A stretch of DNA of 5,316 nt from DASQDT01 sp036380435 (lineage in GTDB: Bacteria; Acidobacteriota; Blastocatellia; Pyrinomonadales; Pyrinomonadaceae): positions 1-5,316 of the forward strand of contig DASVES010000367.1 in assembly GCA_036380435.1 (NCBI GenBank), in the 5' to 3' direction. Below the pieces are notes generated by a model. The model was given only the letters and a program-made list of their open reading frames with translations, was not told where the DNA came from and did not search any database. Position 1 is the first letter of the stretch. The number at the start of each line of letters is the position of its first letter. A program made the translations under genes and the position numbers. Positions 1-4,843 of the stretch are shown one piece after another.

Positions 1-199
1 CCTCGCGGGTCTCGCGTGCGCGCCGCGGGCCCCTCATTGTAGGCATACCCGCGAGGCTTCCGCTCGCGGTACTGTTGGAGTGAGCGCCAGGCGCATGGGA
101 ACACTCAGTGTTAGGAGCCGAGCGCCGAACATCTGTATTTCGCGCACCCACATGACGAAGGGGCGATTGGGCGGCCCCTGCTGCGCTGGCTGGACGATG
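1..199. repeat. Palindrome-rich stretch, probable interspersed repeat element
   Basis: This stretch is dense in exact inverted repeats. Bases 1-10 are the perfect reverse complement of 47-56. Bases 49-55 are also the reverse complement of 63-69, so the middle segment can pair either way. Bases 84-88 pair with 90-94 around one base, and 100-105 pair with 107-112 around a central C. No protein family is recognisable in any frame. The kinase homology to its right stops near position 199. The pattern fits a structured intergenic repeat or small non-autonomous element that may continue past the left edge. Family and true borders are unknown; the pairings are seen directly, the element status is inferred. 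Confidence 0.45.
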
Positions 200-297
200 C
201 GCGGCATCTCGGCGTGACGCCCCTTGTAGACGACGCCCATGCCGCCGCGCCCGATAAGCTCTTCGAGGATGTAACTGCCGATGCGCTGCTCGGTCAT
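34..297 (-). pseudogene. Truncated serine/threonine protein kinase N-terminus
   Basis: The 87-codon frame begins like a bacterial Hanks-type Ser/Thr kinase. Residues 6-28 hold the first strand and the glycine-rich ATP-binding loop (IGRGGMGVVYKGRH, G16, G18, G19, G21). In intact kinases the VAIK lysine strand, the HRD catalytic loop and the DFG motif follow over about 260 residues. Here similarity ends after 'RHAEMPR' (about residue 33) and the rest is unlike any kinase, ending at a TGA at 34-36. The tail is encoded by a palindrome-rich stretch, so the gene was probably cut by a repeat insertion or rearrangement. ATG is the likely start because the family N-terminus fits, but the only SD-like sequence (AGGG) directly abuts it, which is poor spacing. 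No kinase activity is expected. It lies downstream of a terminator, so it would need its own promoter. Confidence 0.7.
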
Positions 298-344
298 CCC
301 TGCACCGTCGAACTAGGCCAACAGATAATTGATGAGCGTGAGAA

Positions 345-357
345 TCAGTTTGACTGA
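345..357. other. Short perfect dyad upstream of the kinase fragment
   Basis: Five bases (345-349) are the exact reverse complement of 353-357, with a 3-nt centre. It lies about 50 bp upstream of the kinase start in the AT-richer gap 298-385, where a promoter for that gene would be expected. It could be an operator half-site pair or simple chance. No convincing -35/-10 pair was found here. Confidence 0.2.
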
Positions 358-385
358 CGAACTTATATCAGAAAAAACGCGCCCG

Positions 386-430
386 ACAAAAAGAGAGGCG
401 CGGCGAACCTCGGATGGTCGCCGCGCCTCG
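386..430 (-). terminator. Rho-independent terminator after the membrane protein gene
   Basis: Read on the minus strand, a perfect 12-bp GC-rich stem (418-429 with 395-406) closes an 11-nt loop. It is followed by TCTTTTTG, giving a U-tract, and a second run of six T lies about ten bases further on. It starts 19 bp after the stop codon at 449. It should end the transcript coming from fur, ferredoxin, M28, leuB and the membrane protein, and isolate the kinase fragment from it. Confidence 0.88.
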
Positions 431-448
431 CTCCTCGCGGGTGTCCGC

Positions 449-1198
449 TCAGGCCGTCTTCTTCTCTTCCTCGTAAACGTCGCGCAGGACTTCGGAGATG
501 GGTGGAGGCACGCTCCGGGTCTCGGGGGCGAGCGTGGGCTGAGAGCGCGTGCCCGCCACCGGGGTCAGGCCCGCGCCGAGCGTCTCCCTCTGTGTGTTCG
601 TTGCGGCCGGGAGTCGGTGCGCCGCCCCTTGCAGCCGCGCGCGGCTCTCTTCGAGCAGCCCCTCGGCGCGCGTGCGGCGCAGGCGCTCAAGGGTGCGGAT
701 GGCGGCCATCGTCAGAGGCGCCTCGGCCGGCTCGCGCTCCAGCCGGCGCAACACCTGCACGTAGCGTCGCAGCTCGGGCGAGGCCGCGAGCCGGCGGCCC
801 TCATCGCCGTGCTCGCTCTCGACGACGTAGGCGAGGTGTTCGGCCGACGCCTCGTCCTCGCCGGCGCGGCCGTAGAGCGCGCCGAGCGCGAAGTGGACGA
901 GCGGCGGGGGGTCGGACATCATTTGCAGCACGCCCTCGCCCTCCTTGATGACGGCGTCGATCTCGAAGCCGTACCAACGTTTCTCGTCGTCGCGCAGCAC
1001 CTCGTTGGCGCTGATGTAGAAGTCGAAGATGTTCTTAACGTCCTGCTGCTCGGAACGCTGGACGGCGCGCCAGACGAAGTAGACGACCGTGCCGAAGAAG
1101 ATGATGACGGTCAGAGGGATGCCCATCACGCTCAACATCGCCATGATGACGATGATGGCCAGAATCCTCTGCGCTGCTTCCTGCCCCTTCGTGACCAT
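449..1198 (-). CDS. Membrane-anchored protein of unknown function
   Basis: I do not recognise this 249-residue protein. Residues 12-43 are strongly hydrophobic with a break at G26-I-P28, so they form either a tight two-helix hairpin or one long anchor. Residues 50-130 are charged and helical, with a stretch at about 86-130 (EGEGVLQMM...VHFALGALYGRAGEDEASAEHL) that resembles a TPR-like helix pair. Residues 140-192 are Arg/Glu-rich and probably coiled coil. Residues 195-235 are rich in Pro, Thr and Ala and look disordered. The C-terminus (ISEVLRDVYEEEKK) is a compact charged helix that may be a docking motif. The ATG is preceded by GGGGGAG four bases upstream. It follows leuB by 58 bp with no terminator between, and a strong terminator follows it, so it is likely the last gene of the transcript. 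Confidence 0.75.
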   Translation of the reverse strand: MVTKGQEAAQRILAIIVIMAMLSVMGIPLTVIIFFGTVVYFVWRAVQRSEQQDVKNIFDFYISANEVLRDDEKRWYGFEIDAVIKEGEGVLQMMSDPPPLVHFALGALYGRAGEDEASAEHLAYVVESEHGDEGRRLAASPELRRYVQVLRRLEREPAEAPLTMAAIRTLERLRRTRAEGLLEESRARLQGAAHRLPAATNTQRETLGAGLTPVAGTRSQPTLAPETRSVPPPISEVLRDVYEEEKKTA

Positions 1199-1256
1199 AA
1201 GGCTCCCCCGCCCTTGTCCTCGTCGAAGCTACAGGCCGCCTAGTCGCGCCTCGGCC

Positions 1257-2327
1257 TCACGCCTCGCCCATAATACGCCGCCGCACCTCCGCCCCGGCCG
1301 CGGTCGTCGAGAGCGAGCCGCCGAGGTCGCGCGTCGTCGCGCCCTCCGCAATCGCCGCCCCGACCGCCCGTTCAACCGAGCGCGCCGCCGCCCCGTGGCC
1401 GAGGTATTCTAGCATCAACGCCGCGCTCAGAATAGCACCTGCCGGATTGGCTTCGTTCCGGCCCGCGAGCGGGGGCGCGCTGCCATGCACCGGCTCGAAC
1501 AGCGACACGCGGCCGGGATGAATGTTCCCGGAAGCGGCCAGCCCCAAGCCCCCCTGCAACGCCGCGCCGAGGTCGGTCAGGATGTCGCCGAACAGATTGT
1601 TCGTGACGATCACCTCGTACTGCGACGGGTCGAGCACCATGAACATCGCCATCGCGTCAACGTACTGGTGCTTCGCTTCTATCTCGGAATACTGGGCGGC
1701 GACTTCGCGAAAGACGCGCTGCCAGAGGTCGCCGCCGAAGCGTTGGACGTTCGACTTGTCGGCCATCGTCACACGCCCCCGCCCCTCCGAGCGCGCATAT
1801 TCGAAGGCGGCCGTGATGATGCGTTCGACCCCGCGCCGCGTGTTCAACTCCTCCTGCGTGGCAATCTCGTCGGGCGTCCCCCGCTTCAGGAAGCCGCCGG
1901 CGCCGCAGTAAGCGCCCTCGGTGTTTTCGCGGAAGACGACGAAGTCGATGTCCTTAGTCTCACGTCCCTTGAGCGGCGTGAGACGCGCGTCGAGGAGGCG
2001 GACGGGGCGGAGGTTGATGTAGAGGTCGAGGCCGCGGCGCATGCCGAGCAGGATGTCCTCGGCGTGTTGGTTCGAGGGCACGCGCGGGTCGCCGAAGGCG
2101 CCGGAGAAGATGGCGTCGAAGTCGCGCGCGAGCATCTCCAGCGCGCCCTCGGGCAGACTCACGCCCTCTTTGAGAAACTTGTCGGCGCCCCAGTCGAAGT
2201 GTTGCAGCTCCAGCGCGACGCCGTGCGTCTCCCGCACGCGCTCAAGCACCGCGACGGCCTCGTCTGTCACTTCCGGCCCGATGCCGTCGCCCGCCACAAC
2301 CGCCACCCGCTTCGAATCCTTCGTCAC
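1257..2327 (-). CDS. leuB: 3-isopropylmalate dehydrogenase (LeuB-type)
   Basis: This 356-residue protein is a full-length beta-decarboxylating dehydrogenase. In leucine synthesis LeuB oxidises and decarboxylates 3-isopropylmalate to 2-oxoisocaproate in the cytoplasm. Visible are GDGIGPEV (13-20), GAFGDPR (76-82), substrate arginines R97, R107 and R133, Y140, K191, and the metal-binding aspartates D224, D248 and D252. E90, L93 and L94 match the isopropyl-recognition trio of Thermus LeuB, favouring isopropylmalate over isocitrate, homoisocitrate or tartrate. However, the RENTEGAY block (133-140) is of the isocitrate/tartrate dehydrogenase style, as in archaeal and Deinococcus-type LeuB. The cofactor loop reads HGSAPPLAG (281-289): the Asp that normally follows HGSAP and selects NAD is Pro286. 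The start is GTG, with GGAG six bases upstream (2334-2337). It begins 23 bp after the M28 stop. No leuA, leuC or leuD is in the window. Confidence 0.85.
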   Translation of the reverse strand: MTKDSKRVAVVAGDGIGPEVTDEAVAVLERVRETHGVALELQHFDWGADKFLKEGVSLPEGALEMLARDFDAIFSGAFGDPRVPSNQHAEDILLGMRRGLDLYINLRPVRLLDARLTPLKGRETKDIDFVVFRENTEGAYCGAGGFLKRGTPDEIATQEELNTRRGVERIITAAFEYARSEGRGRVTMADKSNVQRFGGDLWQRVFREVAAQYSEIEAKHQYVDAMAMFMVLDPSQYEVIVTNNLFGDILTDLGAALQGGLGLAASGNIHPGRVSLFEPVHGSAPPLAGRNEANPAGAILSAALMLEYLGHGAAARSVERAVGAAIAEGATTRDLGGSLSTTAAGAEVRRRIMGEA

Positions 2328-2350
2328 GCGTCTCTCCGAGTCATTGGAAT

Positions 2351-3388
2351 CTACTGCTTACTGGCTCCCGTCTTCATTCGTCCCTCATCCTTCTTCCACA
2401 ATGCCTCCTCCACACGCGGCAGGCTACTGAGCACGGCGTCGCCGACGACCTTCAGACTACGTGGGGCGATTTTGTCGAGCGTGTCTTCGGCCGTGTGCCA
2501 GTGCGGGTAGCTGTTCAGTTGAATGATGTCCACGGCGGGGACGCCGGCCTTGAGGAACGGCTCGTGGTCGTCGCCGCCGATGCCCTCCTCGCGCTCGACG
2601 AACTGCTCGCCGTAGCCGCGCTCGCGCGCCGCCTGCCAGATCACGTCCACGAGCCACTTCGTGCTCATCGAGTCGCGGCCGAGTTGCAGCCGACGATAGC
2701 CGACCATGTCGAGGAGGATCATCGCGCGCAGGCGCTTCAACTCGTCGCGCTCTTGCAGCGCGGCGACGTAGCGGCGGCTCCCGTAGGTGTTGTCCGGCGC
2801 GCCCGGCTTCGAGCACTCGTCCCACTCGCGGCAGACGGCCTCTTCGCCGTCGAAGAAGACGAGACGGTAACCGAAGCGCGGCTTGCGCGCCGTGGAAGAG
2901 ATGGCGCGGGCCAGCTCCAGCAGGACGCCCGTGGAGGAGCCGCCGTCGTTGGCGCCGACGAAGCGCAGGTTCTTGAACAGCTTGGTGTCGTAGTGGCTGG
3001 CGAGGATGATGAAGTCGGCGCTGTCGCCCGCGACCTCCGCCGTGACGTTGACCATCTTGCGCCGCCCGGCGGGCGTCTCGACCTTAAACTCGTCGGTCGT
3101 AACCTTCAGGCCATACTTCTTAAGCTCCGCGACGATGTACTCGCGCGACTTCTCCAACTGCTTCGACCCGGAAGGCCGCGGCCCGAACTCGACGAGTTTT
3201 CTGACGTGCTCGTAGGCGCGCTTTTCGTCGAAAGCCGCGGTGGCCTCATCCTGTGCAGGTTGTTGGGCCGCGCCGTGCCCGCCGGTCTGTGAGTGGACGG
3301 ACGCGCGCGCGCGCGGCGTGAGTTGCAGGACGGCGATGGCGATTAGCAGCACGCAGCCCCCGGACAATAATTTCTCGCACGCCGGCAC
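2351..3388 (-). CDS. Secreted M28-family protein, glutaminyl cyclase-like
   Basis: The 345-residue protein starts with a Sec signal peptide (K6, hydrophobic 8-23, likely cut after RARA at 30 or just before), so it acts outside the cytoplasmic membrane. Residues 55-115 form the leader region of M28 enzymes and 126-330 the zinc-hydrolase domain. Metal and catalytic candidates are H132 (ASHYDTK), D148 (FVGANDGGSS), E182/E183 (FFDGEEA), D227 (LLDMVG), D273-D274-H275 and H298. Several blocks match animal-type glutaminyl-peptide cyclotransferase: HYD(S/T)K, FVGAxD, FFDGEEA, YGSR, LLDxxG, DDHxPFL and a Trp directly before the last zinc His (W297-H298). Such enzymes turn N-terminal Gln into pyroglutamate. 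A plain aminopeptidase remains possible. The GTG start lies 2 nt after the ferredoxin stop, with AAGGA six bases upstream, which implies translational coupling. A Cys-rich insert (C186, C192) follows FDGEE and could form a disulfide. Confidence 0.85.
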   Translation of the reverse strand: MPACEKLLSGGCVLLIAIAVLQLTPRARASVHSQTGGHGAAQQPAQDEATAAFDEKRAYEHVRKLVEFGPRPSGSKQLEKSREYIVAELKKYGLKVTTDEFKVETPAGRRKMVNVTAEVAGDSADFIILASHYDTKLFKNLRFVGANDGGSSTGVLLELARAISSTARKPRFGYRLVFFDGEEAVCREWDECSKPGAPDNTYGSRRYVAALQERDELKRLRAMILLDMVGYRRLQLGRDSMSTKWLVDVIWQAARERGYGEQFVEREEGIGGDDHEPFLKAGVPAVDIIQLNSYPHWHTAEDTLDKIAPRSLKVVGDAVLSSLPRVEEALWKKDEGRMKTGASKQ

Positions 3389-3390
3389 GG

Positions 3391-3981
3391 TCAGTCCTTC
3401 TTCTGGCCCGCCTCAGGGGCCGGGCCGGCCCCGGCGGGGCGGTGCTCGGCGGGGCGGCGCGCATCGCGCTCGCGGCGCGACATCTGGCGACCGAAGCCGG
3501 CCATGAACTCAAGCCCCTTGTTGAAGGCGGCGAACGGGAAGTCGGCGACCGCCGAGAGCGTGTGGAAGGCGGCCGTCGCCTCAAGCTCGACGAGTGTGGT
3601 CAGCTTCCGCTTGAGCGGCATCTCGGCGAAGTCTTTGCGGAAGTCCCTGACCGACTCGTCGGCCGTCGGCTCGCGCTCCGTGACGGGCACGGGCCGGAGC
3701 ACGAGCTGGCCGCCGCGCTCGACCTTCGTCTGACAGGCGAGACGCTCGCCCGCGAGCAAACGCTCCGGGCTAAGACGCACGCGCTCGGCGTCAGTCAGCG
3801 CCGAGAGGAGCGTGGCGCCCTCCTCGACGGCGACGGCGCACGTGTCGCACTCGCCGCGCCCGTCGCATTCGGCCGGCAGACGCACCCCCAGCCGCTTCGC
3901 CGCGTCCCACAGATAAGCCCCTTCCGCGACGACGCCCGTGCGCCCTCCGTCTTCAGTCTTCCACTCGACGTTAACACTCAT
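3391..3981 (-). CDS. [2Fe-2S] ferredoxin-like protein with C-terminal extension
   Basis: Residues 1-100 are a plant/adrenodoxin-fold ferredoxin domain. The cluster ligands are C39, C45 and C48 (C-x5-C-x2-C, the adrenodoxin/Isd spacing) and C83, which is followed by QTKV as in the family. It is expected to carry electrons in the cytoplasm. Stand-alone ferredoxins are about 100-110 residues; this one has 196. Residues 110-165 form helical, partly hydrophobic segments (LTTLVELEATAAFHTLSAVADFPFAAFN), and 166-196 are an Arg/Ala/Pro-rich tail ending in QKKD. The extension has no recognisable cofactor motif and may bind a partner or the membrane surface. The ATG has AGAGG nine bases upstream. It lies downstream of fur, across a hairpin, and its stop is 2 nt before the start of the M28 gene. 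The redox partner is not apparent. Confidence 0.85.
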   Translation of the reverse strand: MSVNVEWKTEDGGRTGVVAEGAYLWDAAKRLGVRLPAECDGRGECDTCAVAVEEGATLLSALTDAERVRLSPERLLAGERLACQTKVERGGQLVLRPVPVTEREPTADESVRDFRKDFAEMPLKRKLTTLVELEATAAFHTLSAVADFPFAAFNKGLEFMAGFGRQMSRRERDARRPAEHRPAGAGPAPEAGQKKD

Positions 3982-4060
3982 TAGCAGACACCTCTACGGT
4001 CAAAATCTCGCACACAGTTGTTCCGGGGAGCCGTCTTGAAAGTTACACCCACGACGCGAA

Positions 4061-4147
4061 GAAGGCAAAAGGAAAAAGGTAAAAGGCAAAAGTGCAAGGG
4101 CGGGAATCCTTTTCACTTTTGCCTTTTACCTTTTTCCTTTTGCCTTC
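4061..4147. repeat. Long near-perfect hairpin of 7-nt repeats
   Basis: Bases 4061-4094 are the exact reverse complement of 4114-4147 (34 bp). With one C-T mismatch (4095/4113) the stem continues to 4100/4108 (including one G-T wobble), leaving a 7-nt loop. Each arm is made of four 7-nt units (left arm 4064-4091: GGCAAAA, GGAAAAA, GGTAAAA, GGCAAAA), in sharp contrast to the GC-rich surroundings. It starts one base after the fur stop codon and ends 80 bp before the ferredoxin start. On the minus strand it could end or stabilise the fur transcript, but no clean U-tract follows. It more resembles a mobile palindromic repeat that has settled in the gap. Confidence 0.85.
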
Positions 4148-4148
4148 C

Positions 4149-4667
4149 TCAATGTGTGCTCGGGGCGTTGGCGAAGCGGACGCGCGGCTCGGCGGCCGAC
4201 TCGTCGCGCTCGGGGCGGGCGGCCGTGGTGCTCTGGCACTTCTCGCAGACGCCGAAGATACGCAGGGAGTGCTGGATGGGCACGAACTTGTGCTTGGCGA
4301 GGATGGCGTCCTGAATGGCTTCCAGCTCGGCCGAGAAGAACTCGATGGTCGTCCCGCACTCGGTGCAGATCATGTGGTCGTGATGCGGGTGCTTGTAATT
4401 GTGCTCGTAGCGCATGCGCCCGTCGCCGAAGCGCACCTCGCGGGCCAGCCCCGCTTCGACGAGGAGCTTGAGCGTGCGGTAGACGGTCGTGTGGCCGACG
4501 GTCGGGTCTTCCTGCTTGATGAGGTTGTAGAGGTCTTCGCTGGACAGGTGCTCCTCGGTACGCAGGAAGACTTCGAGGATGAGGTCGCGCTGCGCCGTGC
4601 GCTTCAGACCCGCATGCTGAATGTGCCGGTGAAAGATGTCTTTCTCTTCGGTGAATTTTTCAGGCAT
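4149..4667 (-). CDS. fur: Fur-family metal-responsive transcriptional regulator
   Basis: This is a 172-residue metal-dependent repressor. Residues 1-85 form the winged helix, with H40 of the sensing site (EEHLSSEDLY) and the recognition helix TVYRTLKLLVEAGL at 61-74. Residues 86-145 form the dimerisation domain, with HPHHDH (93-98), E109, and two zinc-binding Cys pairs, C101/C104 (CTEC) and C141/C144 (CEKC). The HHDH block is most like Fur; Zur or PerR cannot be excluded. Residues 146-172 are a poorly conserved tail. I chose the ATG at 4667, with GGGGAA about seven bases upstream. A TTG at 4691 in the same frame would add eight residues but has no ribosome site. It is followed at once by a long hairpin and then by a [2Fe-2S] ferredoxin gene. 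A divergent tRNA gene lies upstream. Confidence 0.92.
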   Translation of the reverse strand: MPEKFTEEKDIFHRHIQHAGLKRTAQRDLILEVFLRTEEHLSSEDLYNLIKQEDPTVGHTTVYRTLKLLVEAGLAREVRFGDGRMRYEHNYKHPHHDHMICTECGTTIEFFSAELEAIQDAILAKHKFVPIQHSLRIFGVCEKCQSTTAARPERDESAAEPRVRFANAPSTH

Positions 4668-4732
4668 AGGCGCTTCCCCGCGACTCCGCAAACCGTCACA
4701 CTAACTTTTCCGCGAACCCAAACTGTGCGCCC

Positions 4733-4738
4733 ATTCTA
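4733..4738 (-). promoter_or_regulatory. Possible -10 element for fur
   Basis: TAGAAT on the minus strand matches the -10 consensus in five of six positions, in an AT-richer patch about 65 bp upstream of the fur ATG. No acceptable -35 is seen at 16-18 bp, so this is weak. No Fur-box-like inverted repeat is visible in 4668-4809 to indicate autoregulation. Confidence 0.3.
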
Positions 4739-4767
4739 ACACCCGTCTCGCCGCCCGCGCGAGTGGT

Positions 4768-4797
4768 TTGTGAGGCCCGCGCGCCACATGCTATCTT
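4768..4797 (+). promoter_or_regulatory. Promoter of the tRNA-Leu gene
   Basis: TTGTGA (4768-4773) serves as -35 and TATCTT (4792-4797) as -10, with an 18-bp spacer. A TG dinucleotide at 4789-4790 makes it an extended -10 (TGCTATCTT). The predicted start lies a few bases before the tRNA 5' end at 4810. It stands in otherwise GC-rich sequence and is correctly placed, which supports a live tRNA gene rather than a remnant. Confidence 0.55.
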
Positions 4798-4809
4798 CCC
4801 ACGAACACG

Positions 4810-4843
4810 GCCGGGGTGGCGAAATGGCAGACGCAGCGGACTT
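4810..4843 (+). tRNA. trnL: tRNA-Leu(UAA), 5' exon only, split by an intron
   Basis: The 34 bases fold as the 5' half of a class II leucine tRNA: acceptor strand GCCGGGG (4810-4816), T8-G9, D-stem GCG/CGC (4819-4821 with 4832-4834) around a loop holding the conserved GG (4826-4827), A26, the anticodon-stem strand GCGGA (4836-4840), then C32-U33-U34. The anticodon is UAA, with A35 and A36 expected in the missing 3' exon. The gene breaks off exactly after U34, the known insertion site of trnL group I introns. No partner for the acceptor strand (CCCCGGC) or the usual T-arm occurs downstream up to the window end, so the 3' exon must lie beyond 5316. A standard tRNA scan would probably miss this gene. 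Confidence 0.85.

Noticed and set aside
329..2510. Long plus-strand open frames opposite the membrane protein and leuB genes (329-1243, 1485-2510)
   Set aside because: They mirror convincing minus-strand genes in GC-rich DNA, have low-complexity Arg/Ala/Val composition and show no family motifs.
2495..3292. Plus-strand frame opposite the M28 gene
   Set aside because: It is the antisense shadow of a gene with clear signal peptide and metal motifs.
3350..3388. Lipoprotein signal (Cys12) in the M28 protein
   Set aside because: The Cys is at the start of the hydrophobic stretch rather than at its end, so it is not a lipobox; an ordinary Sec signal cut near RARA fits better.
3982..4060. Promoter or Fur box for the ferredoxin gene
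   Set aside because: Only scattered partial matches (for example TTGACC too close to the start codon); no well-spaced -35/-10 pair or 19-bp Fur-box dyad.
4061..4147. CRISPR array
   Set aside because: The repeats are 7-nt units without spacers, arranged as one inverted pair.
4668..4691. TTG start for fur adding eight residues
   Set aside because: No ribosome-binding site is seen before it, while the ATG at 4667 has GGGGAA at a suitable distance and gives the usual family N-terminus.
4092..4739. Plus-strand frame of 215 codons opposite fur
   Set aside because: Antisense to a complete Fur protein and begins inside the heptad hairpin; no recognisable domain.
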